DNA of 64,000 nucleotides from Synechocystis sp. PCC 6714 (GCF_000478825.2 NZ_CP007542.1:2728001-2792000); one strand, 5' to 3'. Counted from the first letter of the stretch, positions 8,895 to 19,419 are shown. Numbers and translations are program-made. Notes: a model not told the origin generated them from the sequence alone.

Positions 8895-9524
8895 TCACAA
8901 CAGTGATTGCCAAGCCTTAATAATTTGTTGCTCTAAGTCTGCAATCTGTCCAGAATTGTCCAACACCACATCCGCTTGGGCCACCTTCTCCGCCAAGGGC
9001 ATCTGACTGGTAATGCGGGCTAAAGCCTGTTCTTCGGTCAAACTATTGCGTTGCATTAATCTTTGCACCTGTTGGGCCGGTTCACAGGTAACCACCCAAA
9101 TGTCCGTCACCCAATCCGTTAACTGGGCTTCAAATAGCAGGGGAATACTTAGCACCACAATTTGTTTTTTTTGTAGCTCTGTCAGAGCAGACCTAAAGCG
9201 TTGTTTAACAAAGGGGTGAATCTGAGACTCCAGCCATTGTTTTTCCTGGGTGTTTGGGAAAATAATTTCCCCCAAAGCTTGTCGCCGTAATTGCCCCTGT
9301 TGATCCAATATTTCTGGGCCGTAACGCTCGGCGATCGCCGTCAAAATTGCTGAGCCGGCTTCCACTGCTTGGTGAGCATAGAGGTCAGCATCAAGGATAG
9401 GGGCAGAGTATTTTTGGTGTAAATAGTCCGTAACAGTAGTTTTTCCTGTGGCAATGCCCCCCGTCAAACCAATTAACCGTTGTCGAGGGGGCTCATTATC
9501 CATGGGAAAATATGGTTGATGCAA
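8895..9524 (-). CDS. coaE: Dephospho-CoA kinase
   Basis: CoaE phosphorylates dephospho-CoA, the last step of coenzyme A synthesis. The P-loop GLTGGIATGKTTV is near the N-terminus. DADLYAHQAVEAG and the lid region (HPFVKQRF) follow, then IPLLFEAQLTDWVTDIWVV and the RNSLTEEQALARI motif. At 209 residues it is the usual size. Either ATG 9524 or ATG 9503 (MDNEPPRQR) could be the start, and neither has a clear Shine-Dalgarno. It stands 97 bp downstream of the conserved unknown gene at 9622. Confidence 0.92.
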   Translation of the reverse strand: MHQPYFPMDNEPPRQRLIGLTGGIATGKTTVTDYLHQKYSAPILDADLYAHQAVEAGSAILTAIAERYGPEILDQQGQLRRQALGEIIFPNTQEKQWLESQIHPFVKQRFRSALTELQKKQIVVLSIPLLFEAQLTDWVTDIWVVTCEPAQQVQRLMQRNSLTEEQALARITSQMPLAEKVAQADVVLDNSGQIADLEQQIIKAWQSLL

Positions 9525-9621
9525 TGTACTGTTAACCGTTCGCCTAATACCCAGACTGGGTTAACTTTAAACTAAGTTTTGAAACTTACGTTTTAGTTTG
9601 GCCCATACCCATTAGGTTGGA

Positions 9622-10356
9622 TCAACCAAACACTGTTTGGGGCTGTTGTTCTGCCAGGAATTTTTCGTGGACAATGCCCCGGAAAGTATCCAAGTCCGAT
9701 TGCCACGCTTCAATGTACTGTTTAGCCACATTGACCCGTTCCTGGGGATTGGGATTATTCAAGCTGTAATTGAAATTACCCGTAAATAGCAACGCACTCA
9801 CCGCCTGGCGATCGGGAATTTGCAAAGTAGCCTGGTTAACTTTGAGGTTAAACTGACAACCTTCCAGCAGATAGGTAAACTCCACTGCTGCTTGTACAGG
9901 AGCTTTGCCCAAATCCTGCCAGGCACCAGAAGCCAGTAATGTGCCGGTGATAAACTTGCGGGCTCCATCGTTTTGATTCGGTAAAGGAATTAAACATTTA
10001 GGCGTCACCACCACGCCGTTATAGTGGGCATTGGGTAATTTTTCCACAAAGGCACTGGCGACTTTCCCCACGGTTACTACCTCCGCCGTTTTATCATTCA
10101 TCCCTTCCAAAAACATCAAAGAACGGGGCTGGGCCACAATACTGAGCCCATTTTTAAACACCAGTTGGGAACCAGCTTTGCTCACCACGGGTTGTTGGTT
10201 CAACTCCCATTCGTTGGGTACAATACCGCTGAACTTTAAAAACTGTTCATTGACCAGGCTCGGGTCTAATTCCTTGACTGCAATGCTGATGGAAATTTCC
10301 AGAATTTCATTGGGGAGAGTAACAGATTCTTGGGGGGTGGGAATAACAGTGGACAT
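9622..10356 (-). CDS. Conserved cyanobacterial protein of unknown function
   Basis: I do not recognise a named family in this 244-residue protein. It has no signal peptide or membrane helix and looks like a compact soluble alpha/beta protein. Conspicuous stretches are ISISIAVKELDPSLVNEQFL, SLMFLEGMNDKTAEVV and YNGVVVTPKCLIPLPNQ. It follows rnj on the same strand after 84 bp and may be co-transcribed with it. From memory an equivalent gene sits next to rnj in Synechocystis PCC 6803, so the pairing seems conserved in the genus. Confidence 0.8.
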   Translation of the reverse strand: MSTVIPTPQESVTLPNEILEISISIAVKELDPSLVNEQFLKFSGIVPNEWELNQQPVVSKAGSQLVFKNGLSIVAQPRSLMFLEGMNDKTAEVVTVGKVASAFVEKLPNAHYNGVVVTPKCLIPLPNQNDGARKFITGTLLASGAWQDLGKAPVQAAVEFTYLLEGCQFNLKVNQATLQIPDRQAVSALLFTGNFNYSLNNPNPQERVNVAKQYIEAWQSDLDTFRGIVHEKFLAEQQPQTVFG

Positions 10357-10440
10357 TGATTTCGCTCAAAAATTACCGAAGTTGCAACGCAGGAAACTGG
10401 GATCTTTAAACACAGACCCCAGCCAAAACCATACTGGATA

Positions 10441-12363
10441 TTAGGAAGAAACAGAAGTGGTGGAACGTTTGCGGCTACGACGATAAACCTTAGTGGTACT
10501 GACCGGTTGGACACTAGGCTCAGCAGTGGTCACCACTTTTTTCTCTGGTTTAGCTTTCACCTTTGGCTCCGCAGTCTTAGTGAGCACCACCTTTTTGCGG
10601 GGTGCTGGGGTAGTAGAGGCAACGCCAACAGTGCTTACACTCTGGGGAACCTGATCCAATTCGATTGGAGTATCGGTTTGTAGCATCAGCAACACCATGG
10701 GGCTACTCTGCAATTCCCGTTTGATCAGCCGTTGTAGGCTAGATTCCAATTCTTTTTGCAGAGCATTCCAACTGACCTCCGTGGAGCCATTGGAACCATG
10801 GGTGAACTCAGACCACCGCTCTGTTAGGAAATTCTCGATGGTACGTACGATTAGTTCTTCCAGCAATTTGGGCTGGATGGTCATCACCACCCCCCGACAG
10901 TGAACTTCGGGATAGGCTAACAATTTGCCCGTTTTACTCAGGGCGGTGGCCACCGTTACCAGGCCGTCCTCTGCCATTTGTTGCCGTTCGGCCATGGTGC
11001 TTTCGTGGACAATGCCTGCTTGATCCACCAATTCAATGCCGGAAGGAACTTGTCCTGCCACCCGGATCCGATCGCCGGTTAGTTCAATTACATCGCCGTT
11101 ATTGACAATGACAATGTTCTCGCTGGGAATTCCCTGGGCTTGGGCCATCTGGGAATGTTTGACCAACATGCGGTGTTCGCCATGGACGGGCACAAAGAAT
11201 TTGGGCCGAGTAAGAGCCAACAACATTTTGTGTTCTTCCTGGGAAGCATGGCCAGAAACGTGGATGCCCTGGTGCTTACCGTAAATTACATTGGCCCCCT
11301 GCATCATCAGGCGATCGATGGTGTTGACCACCGCAATGGTATTGCCAGGGATGGGATTGGCAGAAAAGACGACCGTATCCCCCTGACGAATTTTAATCTG
11401 GGGATGCTCACCGTTGGAAATGCGGGTCATGGCCGCCAGGGGTTCTCCCTGGGAGCCGGTGGTTAAAATTAGCTGTTGCTGATCGGGCAAATTCCGAGCC
11501 GCTTTAAGGGGCACAAACAGGTTATCCGGGCATTTGATGTAACCCAACTTACGGGCATGGGCGATGACGTTGAGCATCGATCGCCCCACCACCGCCACTT
11601 TCCGCTGATGCTTTTGGGCCAAGCTGAGGATGATATTGACCCGGTGTACCGAAGAAGCAAAGGTGGTCACCATCAAACGGCCTTCCGCTTGGGAAAAAAC
11701 CCGGTCCAGGTTGGGAATAACAGAGGCTTCGGAGGGGGTAATACCAGGCACTTCCGCATTGGTGGAGTCACTGAGTAAACAGAGCACTCCTTTTTCGCCG
11801 TACTCCGCCACCTTTTGGAGGTCGAAAAATTCCCCGTCAATGGGGGTATGGTCGATTTTAAAATCTCCGCTGTGCATCACTACCCCCAGGGGGGTGTGGA
11901 TGGCTAGACAATAACTATCGGCGATGGAGTGGGTGTTACGAATAAACTCCACCACAAAGGATTTGCCCAAACGGACCATTTCCCGGGGAGAGACGGTTTG
12001 CAAGTTGGTGCGCTCCAACATGCCCGCTTCCTCCAGCTTGTCCCGCAATAGGGCCATGGCTAGCCGAGGACCGTAAATGATGGGAATGTCAAATTGCTTG
12101 AGATGGTAGGCAATGCCGCCAATGTGGTCTTCGTGGCCGTGGGTGACCACCATGCCTTTAATTTTTTCTCGGTTTTCCCTCAGGTAGGTCATGTCCGGTA
12201 GTACAACATTGACACCGTGCATATCATCAGTGGGAAAAGCTAGTCCTGCATCAAGAAGAAGAATTTCATCGTCATACTCAAAGACACAGGTATTTTTACC
12301 AATTTCGTGTAAGCCACCAAGGGGCAGAATTTTGAGAGCTTGGGGTTGGGTATTTTTAGCCAT
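10441..12363 (-). CDS. rnj: Ribonuclease J
   Basis: RNase J is a metallo-beta-lactamase/beta-CASP nuclease with 5'-to-3' exonuclease and endonuclease activity in mRNA decay. The zinc site HGHEDHIGG and the downstream MHSGDFKID are present, as are the beta-CASP motifs: LSDSTNAE, TTFASSVHRV, VPVHGEHRML and VSGHASQEEHK. At 640 residues it is longer than Bacillus RNase J (about 555). The extra part is a basic, Ala/Pro/Lys/Thr-rich tail from about residue 580 (PAPRKKVVLTK...VYRRSRKRS), likely unstructured, as I recall for cyanobacterial RNase J. The gene has a 686-bp leader gap upstream, room for a long 5' UTR. Confidence 0.95.
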   Translation of the reverse strand: MAKNTQPQALKILPLGGLHEIGKNTCVFEYDDEILLLDAGLAFPTDDMHGVNVVLPDMTYLRENREKIKGMVVTHGHEDHIGGIAYHLKQFDIPIIYGPRLAMALLRDKLEEAGMLERTNLQTVSPREMVRLGKSFVVEFIRNTHSIADSYCLAIHTPLGVVMHSGDFKIDHTPIDGEFFDLQKVAEYGEKGVLCLLSDSTNAEVPGITPSEASVIPNLDRVFSQAEGRLMVTTFASSVHRVNIILSLAQKHQRKVAVVGRSMLNVIAHARKLGYIKCPDNLFVPLKAARNLPDQQQLILTTGSQGEPLAAMTRISNGEHPQIKIRQGDTVVFSANPIPGNTIAVVNTIDRLMMQGANVIYGKHQGIHVSGHASQEEHKMLLALTRPKFFVPVHGEHRMLVKHSQMAQAQGIPSENIVIVNNGDVIELTGDRIRVAGQVPSGIELVDQAGIVHESTMAERQQMAEDGLVTVATALSKTGKLLAYPEVHCRGVVMTIQPKLLEELIVRTIENFLTERWSEFTHGSNGSTEVSWNALQKELESSLQRLIKRELQSSPMVLLMLQTDTPIELDQVPQSVSTVGVASTTPAPRKKVVLTKTAEPKVKAKPEKKVVTTAEPSVQPVSTTKVYRRSRKRSTTSVSS

Positions 12364-13049
12364 ATGGATAAAGAAAAAAACGTTGTAATTTAGCTAGGAA
12401 AATTCAAAAGTTGCAGCACAACTCGAAGAAAAAATCAATACTTGTGGAGAAATAAAGACAGAGCCAAAGAGCCAGAAAATAACCGACAAGATCCAATGTT
12501 TGGGCTGCTATACCGTCTTGTTTTTTGGTCAAAGAGAATGGACGGAAAACGAATTTGGGCACAACCCCAGGGCGCGAGCGTATTTTTGGTCTGTAAAGCC
12601 AAGGGGGAGGTAAAGCTCCGGTAATGGGACACAAAGACGAAGATTAAAGGCAAAAAACTTAGCTCATCTTAGGCTCTGACACTATCGAATACTGGAAAAA
12701 AACGCTAAAGCCGGTAGCTAATCGGTGTAATGAACTAGCTTGCATAGAGGATGGATATCTGTTCAGGTTTGGACGGAATCGAAAAACTTACTTCGCTCTT
12801 AAGTTCATGTCATTCTAGCACACACTTCCCTAATAGGTAACTGTTCCAAGAAAAAAAACAGAGAAGTTATCAATGTGAGGTTCAGGGTTAGTAGTAGGTC
12901 TTATCTTTGGCAAAAGCCCTTGGCAAAAAATTGATTTTGAAACCATTAATACTGGCAATCCAAGTTCCTCTGGGGGAGAGAATAACTCAAACACTTGGGC
13001 TGTCTACTTCCCTCAGATCAAGTAAACAGTTACCCCCGATTTCCCTCTC
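12364..13049. other. Intergenic 686 bp between dapA and rnj
   Basis: I see no convincing gene in this stretch. Short frames at 12404-12653 have no start signals or family resemblance. I found no tRNA cloverleaf, riboswitch core or strong terminator. Because dapA ends at its right edge and rnj starts at its left edge on the same strand, it most likely holds the rnj promoter and an unusually long leader. A small RNA is possible but not shown. Confidence 0.4.
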
Positions 13050-13955
13050 CTAGGAAAGTAATGCCAGATTCTCTAGTACGGTTTGCAGTTGTTCAATTTG
13101 GCTTGGAGATAGCGCGCAGAGGGGAGGCCTTAGAGACCCCACAGACCATCCCTGTAGTCCTAGAGCAGTTTTAACCGGGATGGGATTGGTGGCACAGAAA
13201 AGAATTTTAAACAGTGGAATTAACTGCAAATGGATTTCCAGGGCTTGATTTGTCGCTCCCTGGGCAAAATGCCGCACCATGGTCTGCAGGCGATCGCCAA
13301 CGAGATGACTGGCTACACTAACTACCCCAGCTCCCCCCACCGCCAACATAGGTAAAGTAAGCACATCATCTCCGGCATAGATGGCAAAGTCGTCTGGAGT
13401 GTGGACCCGAATTAGGGAAGCCTGTTCCAAACTACCAGTGGCCTCTTTGATGGCCACAATGTTTTCCACTTCTGCCAGCCGATAAACTGTTTCCGGGGCT
13501 AAGCTCTGGCCCGTTCTGCCGGGAATGTTGTACAACATCAGGGGTAATTCCGGGGCACAGCTGGCGATCGCCTGGAAATGGGCTAATAGGCCCTCCTGGG
13601 GGGGCTTATTGTAATAGGGGACCACCTGGAGGGAACCATCTACCCCTAACTTAGCTGCAATTTGAGTTGCCTCCATGGCCTCCCGGGTGCAATTGGAACC
13701 GGTGCCTGCTATGACAGACCCCCGATCGCCGACGGTTTGCTTAATTACCCGGAACAGTTCATGCTCCTCCTCCCAGGACAGGGTGGGAGATTCCCCCGTA
13801 GTGCCACAAACCACAAGACCGTCACTGCCATGGGTAATGAGATGGTCAGCTAACTTTTCCGCTACCCCATAATCCACTCCACCTTCGGCATTAAAGGGGG
13901 TGATCATAGCAGTTAATATCGGGCCAAAGGGGGAAGCGTTTACAAAATCAGCCAT
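13050..13955 (-). CDS. dapA: 4-hydroxy-tetrahydrodipicolinate synthase
   Basis: DapA condenses pyruvate with aspartate semialdehyde, the first committed step to diaminopimelate and lysine. The 301-residue protein has the TIM-barrel family marks: [15 protein letters not shown] for substrate binding, YYNKPPQEG with the catalytic tyrosine, YNIPGRTG, and the Schiff-base lysine in [10 protein letters not shown]. Its upstream neighbour asd makes the aspartate semialdehyde substrate, and the 66-bp gap suggests one operon. The start [11 protein letters not shown] fits the family. Confidence 0.95.
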   Translation of the reverse strand: MADFVNASPFGPILTAMITPFNAEGGVDYGVAEKLADHLITHGSDGLVVCGTTGESPTLSWEEEHELFRVIKQTVGDRGSVIAGTGSNCTREAMEATQIAAKLGVDGSLQVVPYYNKPPQEGLLAHFQAIASCAPELPLMLYNIPGRTGQSLAPETVYRLAEVENIVAIKEATGSLEQASLIRVHTPDDFAIYAGDDVLTLPMLAVGGAGVVSVASHLVGDRLQTMVRHFAQGATNQALEIHLQLIPLFKILFCATNPIPVKTALGLQGWSVGSLRPPLCALSPSQIEQLQTVLENLALLS

Positions 13956-14021
13956 AGACTATCTCGATGGAAAAAGGGCAATGGGTAACTTGACCAAGGA
14001 CGGGAAGGGTTTGAGAAGATT

Positions 14022-15038
14022 CTACAGCCAACCCCGTTCCACCAATAGCTCGGCAATTTGCACCGCATTGAGGGCGGCCCCTTTACGAATCTGATCACCG
14101 CACAACCACAGGTCTAAACCATTAGGGTGGGAAATATCCTGGCGAATGCGTCCCACCAACACATCATCCTGTCCCGTGGCATCTATGGGCATGGGGAAAT
14201 AATTTTTCTGCCAATCCTCCACTAGTTTGACCCCAGGGGCCTTGGCGATCGCCGTCTTGGCCAGTTCCACCGGGAACGGAGTAGCAAATTCCAGGTTAAC
14301 GGCTTCCGAGTGGGCCCGGAGCACGGGTACCCGCACACAGGTAGCTGTAATGCGTATATCTTCCGCGGCAAAAATCTTGCGAGTTTCGTGCACCATCTTC
14401 ATCTCCTCCTCACAGTAGTGGTTAGCAGTGATGGGGGAATTATGGGGAAAGAGGTTAAAGGCCAGGGGATAGGGGAGAATTTCAGCCTGGGGAGTTTTCC
14501 CTGCCAGGATTTCCCGACTTTGGTGCTTGACCTCTTCCATGGCCATGGCCCCGGCCCCACTGGCGGACTGGTAAGTCGCCACTACAATGCGCTGAATGGG
14601 CTGAATTTGATGCAGGGGATAGATGGCTACCCCCATGAGGATAGTGGTACAGTTGGGGTTGGCAATGATCCCTTGATGGTTCTGGGCCGCCTCAGGATTA
14701 ATTTCCGGCACCACCAGGGGAACTTCCGGCACCATGCGAAAGGCACTGGAATTATCTATCATTACCGCTCCGGCTTTGGTGATCGCCTCGGCCCAACGTT
14801 TGGAGGTGGAACCGCCGGCGGAAGCCAACACCAAGTCACAATCTTGAAAAGCCGTTTCATCCACCGCCTGAATTGGCAACTTTTCCCCCTGAAATTCCAG
14901 GGTTTTACCGGCGGAACGGGGGGATGCTAACAGTTTTAAATTCGCCAGGGGAAAGCCTCGGCTTGCTAATAGCTCCAGTAGTTCGGTGCCGACGGCCCCG
15001 GTGGCGCCCAGGATGGCAACTCGTATCGGTGATGGCAA
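14022..15038 (-). CDS. asd: Aspartate-semialdehyde dehydrogenase
   Basis: Asd reduces aspartyl phosphate to aspartate semialdehyde with NADPH, feeding lysine, threonine and methionine synthesis. The 338-residue protein opens with the Rossmann motif ILGATGAVGTELLELL. It carries the catalytic cysteine in NPNCTTI, the SGAGA loop and the conserved RVPVLRAHSEAVNLE with the catalytic histidine. The gene sits immediately upstream of dapA on the same strand. It is divergent from tig across a 485-bp region. Confidence 0.95.
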   Translation of the reverse strand: MPSPIRVAILGATGAVGTELLELLASRGFPLANLKLLASPRSAGKTLEFQGEKLPIQAVDETAFQDCDLVLASAGGSTSKRWAEAITKAGAVMIDNSSAFRMVPEVPLVVPEINPEAAQNHQGIIANPNCTTILMGVAIYPLHQIQPIQRIVVATYQSASGAGAMAMEEVKHQSREILAGKTPQAEILPYPLAFNLFPHNSPITANHYCEEEMKMVHETRKIFAAEDIRITATCVRVPVLRAHSEAVNLEFATPFPVELAKTAIAKAPGVKLVEDWQKNYFPMPIDATGQDDVLVGRIRQDISHPNGLDLWLCGDQIRKGAALNAVQIAELLVERGWL

Positions 15039-15523
15039 GGGTTACTCCTCCGGTAACAGTGAAAATGAAAGGATTAGAAAATGGTTAGAAAGTCTTTATG
15101 GGTGGAACGGAAAGAAAAAAAACTAGATTTCGGTTTTGGCAATTTGCCTTTAGCGGACAATTTTGCGGTGAGATATACCTTAATCAAAAAGTTGTTGACT
15201 CCACCTAATTCGATTAAACCAGTTCCGGCGGCCATCCTGGGCAAAAAAGAAGCTGAAACAACAATGGGGCAGGGGTAAAGATTCTGGCCCCAGGGAAAAA
15301 TGGCACCCGGCTTATATTATGATCAGTTGGGTTGACCGCCACAGGTCTTTGCCGAGTCATAGCGTAGCGGGGCAAAAAGGGGAACATTTCCCTTGGTCTA
15401 AGTGAGCCTAGCATAGCACGACGGGAAGGGCACCCAGACCTATCTCTGCAGTCCTTCCCAGTCCCCAGGGGCCAGCTTAGTAGCCACGTGCCCCCACTGT
15501 TTCACCATCGAGATTTCCCATCA
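15039..15523. other. Divergent regulatory region between asd and tig
   Basis: These 485 bp hold no supported gene and must contain the promoters of both asd and the tig-clpP-clpX cluster. A G/C-rich stretch just before the tig start (CTTCCCAGTCCCCAGGGG) could pair locally. I could not assign promoter boxes with confidence. Confidence 0.4.
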
Positions 15524-16933
15524 ATGAAAGTTATCCAGGAAAAATTGCCAGATAGTCAAGTTGGACTAGAAATTGAAATTCCCGCCACAGCATCGAAAAA
15601 GGTTTACGAGAACGTCGTCAAGAAGTTAACCCGCACCGTTAACATTCCTGGGTTTCGTCGGGGTAAGGTGCCCCGGGCCATTGTTATCCAGCGTTTAGGC
15701 CAAAGCTATATCAAAGCCACTGCCATCGAGGAGTTGATCGATGACAGCATCAAAGCCGCAGTCAAACAAGAGGAATTGGCCATCATTGGCAATTTTTCCT
15801 TACGCTCGGATATGGAGGATTTACTCCAGGCCTTTGACCCCGAGGCCCCTTTGACCATCAAAGTGGCTGCGGACGTGTTCCCTGAAGCGGAGTATGAACC
15901 GGAGAGTTACAAAACAATCACCACCCAAGCCGAAGAAATTGAGTACAGTGCCGACGCTGTAGACCAATGGCTCAAGGGGGAACAGGAAAAAAGGGCTACC
16001 CTCGTTCCCGTTGAGGATCGTCCGGCGGCCATGGGGGATGTGGCCATTGTGGACTATGCCGCCTTTGAACTGGCGGAAGGGGGAGAATCCGGAGAGGCGA
16101 TCGCCGAAGTCAAGGGGTCTGATTTTGAAGTGACCCTAGAAGAAGGTCGTTTTGTCGCTGGCATTGTGGACGGTATTGCCGGCATGGCGATCGATGAAAC
16201 CAAGCTCATTCCCGTAACTTTTCCAGAGGACTATCCCCTGGAGGCAGTGGCCGGGGAGAATGTACTGTTTGAAATCAAGCTCAAAGAAATTAAATTCCGG
16301 GAATTACCGGAGCTAGATGATGACTTCGCTGAAGACGTCAGTGAGTTTGAAACCCTGGCCGAACTCAGGGCTGATCTGGAAAAACAATTCCAAGAACAGG
16401 CTGAAGAGCGCACCAACAACAACATCAAGGCCGCCATTAAGGGAAAATTAGGCGAACTGTTCACCGGAGCTTTACCGGAGACCATGATCAAGCAGGAATG
16501 CGATCGCCTAGTGGCTCAAACCGCCATGGAGCTAGAACGCATGGGGTTAGATGTCTCTCAATTGTTCCGTCAGGGGGACGATATGCTCCAAACCCTCAAG
16601 AATAATGCCCGCCCGGAGGCGATCGCCAACCTCAAAACTCAACTGATGATCGGGGCCATTGCCAAAGAAGAAAAAATTGAGCCCACCGAAGCGGAAATTA
16701 AGGAGCGCTGTGATGAACTACGCCGGGAATTCAAGGGAGAAAAAATCGACGAATCCCGGTTGTTGAGTTTTGTGGAAAGTTCCCTGGTAGAGGACAAAGT
16801 GCTTAATCTCCTTAAGGAATGGGCCACCGTCGAACTATTGCCGGAGGGTAGTCTCAGTCAAACAGAGGAAACTGATGACAACGACGATGGAGAAGGGGCC
16901 CCCATTGACGTGGAGGCGGACTCTGAAGCCTAG
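15524..16933 (+). CDS. tig: Trigger factor (ribosome-associated chaperone, peptidyl-prolyl isomerase)
   Basis: Trigger factor binds nascent chains at the ribosome exit tunnel. ATG 15524 (MKVIQEKLPDSQ) is chosen over an upstream in-frame start, because trigger factors begin directly with this strand. The order is the N-terminal ribosome-binding domain with the GFRRGKVPR signature (about residues 44-52), the FKBP-like isomerase domain, and the long helical C-terminal arms. The C-terminus carries an acidic tail (EETDDNDDGEG...DVEADSEA) probably flexible. The gene precedes clpP and clpX, the arrangement common in bacteria, so folding and degradation genes are neighbours. Confidence 0.95.
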   Translation: MKVIQEKLPDSQVGLEIEIPATASKKVYENVVKKLTRTVNIPGFRRGKVPRAIVIQRLGQSYIKATAIEELIDDSIKAAVKQEELAIIGNFSLRSDMEDLLQAFDPEAPLTIKVAADVFPEAEYEPESYKTITTQAEEIEYSADAVDQWLKGEQEKRATLVPVEDRPAAMGDVAIVDYAAFELAEGGESGEAIAEVKGSDFEVTLEEGRFVAGIVDGIAGMAIDETKLIPVTFPEDYPLEAVAGENVLFEIKLKEIKFRELPELDDDFAEDVSEFETLAELRADLEKQFQEQAEERTNNNIKAAIKGKLGELFTGALPETMIKQECDRLVAQTAMELERMGLDVSQLFRQGDDMLQTLKNNARPEAIANLKTQLMIGAIAKEEKIEPTEAEIKERCDELRREFKGEKIDESRLLSFVESSLVEDKVLNLLKEWATVELLPEGSLSQTEETDDNDDGEGAPIDVEADSEA

Positions 16934-17212
16934 GTCGACTCTCTCCCTTACCGGACTCTCCGCAAACCAGAGAGCAAAACCCCTAGAGTTAGCAAATTTA
17001 TGGGGCAGACTAAGCCCCTGCCCTGTCCCTCCTAAAACGGTAAAGCCCCAAAGCTCAAGCAAATCTAGCTAAGATGAAGCCATATCAAAAACAAAGTTGA
17101 GTTAATCTGAAGGCAAGAAAAAATCGTTTTCTTCCCCATAACGAACTGGACGCCAGTTTTGCCGCCGTCCTGCTTTTCGCCTAATTTTCCCTACCTTCCT
17201 ATCCCCGAACCC

Positions 17213-17893
17213 ATGGTCAACTCCCGTTCTCCTTACCATTCTCCCCTCAGCACCCTGGGGCACCGTGAAGTCCAAAGCGTTGTTCCCATGGTGGTGGAAC
17301 AGTCTGGCATGGGGGAGAGAGCCTTCGACATCTATTCCCGTCTGCTTAGAGAAAGAATCATCTTTTTGGGTACCCCAGTGGACGACCAGGTGGCGGATTC
17401 CATTGTGGCGCAACTGCTATTTCTAGATGCAGAGGATCCAGAAAAAGATATCCAACTCTACATCAACTCTCCGGGAGGCTCCGTGTATGCCGGTTTAGCT
17501 ATCTACGACACCATGCAACAGATTCGCCCTGATGTGGTGACAATTTGTTTCGGTTTGGCCGCCAGCATGGGCGCTTTTTTACTGTCCGGCGGCTGTAAGG
17601 GTAAGCGTATGGCCCTGCCCAGTGCCCGCATTATGATCCACCAACCCCTAGGGGGAGCCCAAGGCCAAGCGGTGGAGATCGAAATTCAAGCTCGGGAGAT
17701 TTTATACATCAAGGATCGCCTCAACACGATGCTGGTGGAGCACACCGGTCAACCTATGGAAAAACTCCAGGAAGACACGGAAAGGGATTTCTTTATGTCT
17801 GCGGAAGAAGCCAAGGAATATGGCCTCATTGACCAAGTAATTTCCCGACCCAACCTTCCCGACCCCACTACCCCCGTTACCTCCCTCGGTTAG
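17213..17893 (+). CDS. clpP: ATP-dependent Clp protease proteolytic subunit (ClpP2-type)
   Basis: ClpP forms the serine-protease barrel that degrades substrates unfolded by ClpX or ClpC. The catalytic triad is visible: serine in [12 protein letters not shown], histidine in [11 protein letters not shown] and aspartate in EDTERDFF. Also visible are the [14 protein letters not shown] oxyanion strand and [16 protein letters not shown] 17213 ([10 protein letters not shown]) gives an N-terminal stretch of ~25 residues before the usual [10 protein letters not shown] start of mature ClpP. This could be a propeptide, or the true start could be further in. The gap to clpX is 4 bp, so the two are translated from one mRNA. 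Confidence 0.94.
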   Translation: MVNSRSPYHSPLSTLGHREVQSVVPMVVEQSGMGERAFDIYSRLLRERIIFLGTPVDDQVADSIVAQLLFLDAEDPEKDIQLYINSPGGSVYAGLAIYDTMQQIRPDVVTICFGLAASMGAFLLSGGCKGKRMALPSARIMIHQPLGGAQGQAVEIEIQAREILYIKDRLNTMLVEHTGQPMEKLQEDTERDFFMSAEEAKEYGLIDQVISRPNLPDPTTPVTSLG

Positions 17894-17897
17894 TTTT

Positions 17898-19235
17898 ATG
17901 CCCAAATATGACTCCCATCTGAAATGTTCCTTTTGTGGTAAATCCCAGGAGCAAGTCCGCAAGTTGATTGCTGGCCCTGGTGTCTATATTTGTGATGAGT
18001 GTGTGGAACTCTGCAACGACATTTTGGATGAGGAGCTACTGGATACCCCCGCCGCCGCCCCTGGGGAAAGGGATGGGACAGGTCAAAAACAAAAAAAATC
18101 TGGTCAGCCCCGTCGCCGCCTTACTCTGGAGGAGTTACCCAAACCAACGGCCATCAAGCAGTACCTGGATGAGTACGTAATTGGCCAAGATGAAGCTAAA
18201 AAAGTCTTATCTGTGGCGGTTTATAACCATTACAAACGGTTAAACTTGCTGGAACGTAATCAAGAAGTAGATCCAGGCGAGGCGGTGGAACTACAGAAAT
18301 CAAATATTTTACTGGTGGGGCCCACCGGTTCTGGTAAAACCCTGCTAGCCCAGACGTTGGCCAAGATTTTGGAAGTGCCCTTTGCCGTGGCCGATGCCAC
18401 CACCCTAACGGAAGCGGGTTATGTGGGGGAAGATGTAGAAAATATTTTGCTCAGACTTTTACAAGTGGCGGATTTGGATGTGGAAGAAGCCCAGCGGGGC
18501 ATTATCTACATCGATGAAATTGATAAAATTGCTCGCAAAAGTGAAAATCCCTCCATCACTAGGGATGTGTCTGGGGAAGGGGTACAACAGGCTTTACTAA
18601 AAATGTTGGAGGGAACAGTGGCCAATGTGCCGCCCCAGGGGGGAAGAAAACATCCTTACCAGGATTGTATTCAAATTGATACTAGTAATATTCTTTTTAT
18701 CTGTGGTGGTGCCTTTGTCGGCTTAGAAAAAGTGATCGAACAAAGGTTTGGCAAAAAGTCCATGGGCTTTGTACGGCCTGGGGAAGGCCCCAGCAAAGAG
18801 AAGCGTACCGCCGATGTACTCCGTCAGGCAGAGCCGGATGACTTGGTCAAATTTGGTTTGATTCCTGAGTTTATTGGTCGTATTCCGGTCATGGCCTGCC
18901 TTAATCCCCTGGATGAGGATGCTTTAATTGCTATTTTGACCCAACCGCGCAATGCCATTGTCAAGCAATATCAAACTCTTTTGGGCATGGATCACGTAAA
19001 GTTGGATTTTCAACCCGATGCGGTGCGGGCGATCGCCACGGAGGCCCACCGTCGTAAAACCGGAGCTAGGGCATTACGGGGCATTGTGGAGGAATTAATG
19101 CTGGATGTGATGTATGAGTTGCCTTCCCGGGAAGATTTAACCCATTGCTTAATTACGAGGGAAATGGTGGAAAAACGCTCCACAGCAGAATTATTGCTCC
19201 ATCCTTCTTCTTTGCCTAAACCCGAATCCGCCTAG
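17898..19235 (+). CDS. clpX: ATP-dependent Clp protease ATP-binding subunit ClpX
   Basis: ClpX is the AAA+ unfoldase partner of ClpP. The N-terminal C4 zinc-binding domain (CSFCGKSQ ... [10 protein letters not shown]) recruits substrates. A spacer rich in Gln/Lys/Pro precedes the AAA+ core. Walker A is GPTGSGKT, Walker B is [10 protein letters not shown], and the sensor region [11 protein letters not shown] and the arginine-rich [15 protein letters not shown] are present. The ClpP-docking loop reads MGF where many proteobacterial ClpX proteins have IGF. The 445-residue length is normal. The gene lies directly after clpP. Confidence 0.96.
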   Translation: MPKYDSHLKCSFCGKSQEQVRKLIAGPGVYICDECVELCNDILDEELLDTPAAAPGERDGTGQKQKKSGQPRRRLTLEELPKPTAIKQYLDEYVIGQDEAKKVLSVAVYNHYKRLNLLERNQEVDPGEAVELQKSNILLVGPTGSGKTLLAQTLAKILEVPFAVADATTLTEAGYVGEDVENILLRLLQVADLDVEEAQRGIIYIDEIDKIARKSENPSITRDVSGEGVQQALLKMLEGTVANVPPQGGRKHPYQDCIQIDTSNILFICGGAFVGLEKVIEQRFGKKSMGFVRPGEGPSKEKRTADVLRQAEPDDLVKFGLIPEFIGRIPVMACLNPLDEDALIAILTQPRNAIVKQYQTLLGMDHVKLDFQPDAVRAIATEAHRRKTGARALRGIVEELMLDVMYELPSREDLTHCLITREMVEKRSTAELLLHPSSLPKPESA

Positions 19236-19298
19236 GTTCCCCCTTTTGTTTTTTTAAGTAGTCAAAGACTGGTTGGAATTGCTATAACCCAAAACTTC

Positions 19299-19339
19299 CA
19301 CATTAAATGAATACAGGCTGAGTTCGTGAGTTTAATGTG
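19299..19339. repeat. Inverted repeat downstream of clpX
   Basis: CACATTAAA (19299-19307) and TTTAATGTG (19331-19339) are perfect 9-bp arms separated by 23 bases. There is no run of T after it on either strand, so it is not a classical intrinsic terminator. It lies between clpX and the broken DUF29 gene and may be an operator-like site or mRNA end structure. Confidence 0.45.
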
Positions 19340-19419
19340 AACATAGTTAGTAATTGCAAGTGGGACTAAATCGCTGCTGAGATTTGCGTTTTTTTATAGT
19401 TTTATCTGGAGTTAATGCC

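Noticed and set aside
12575-12640. Possible riboswitch-like purine-rich stretch upstream of rnj
   Set aside because: I could not match any known riboswitch core (no cobalamin, TPP, SAM or glutamine motif), and no pairing pattern stands out.
12404-12653. Overlapping minus-strand frames of 72-76 residues upstream of rnj
   Set aside because: No ribosome-binding site, no family resemblance, and two overlapping frames of similar length indicate chance.
14310-14930. 206-residue plus-strand frame within asd
   Set aside because: The minus strand codes for a complete, motif-bearing aspartate-semialdehyde dehydrogenase. The plus frame has no recognisable domain.
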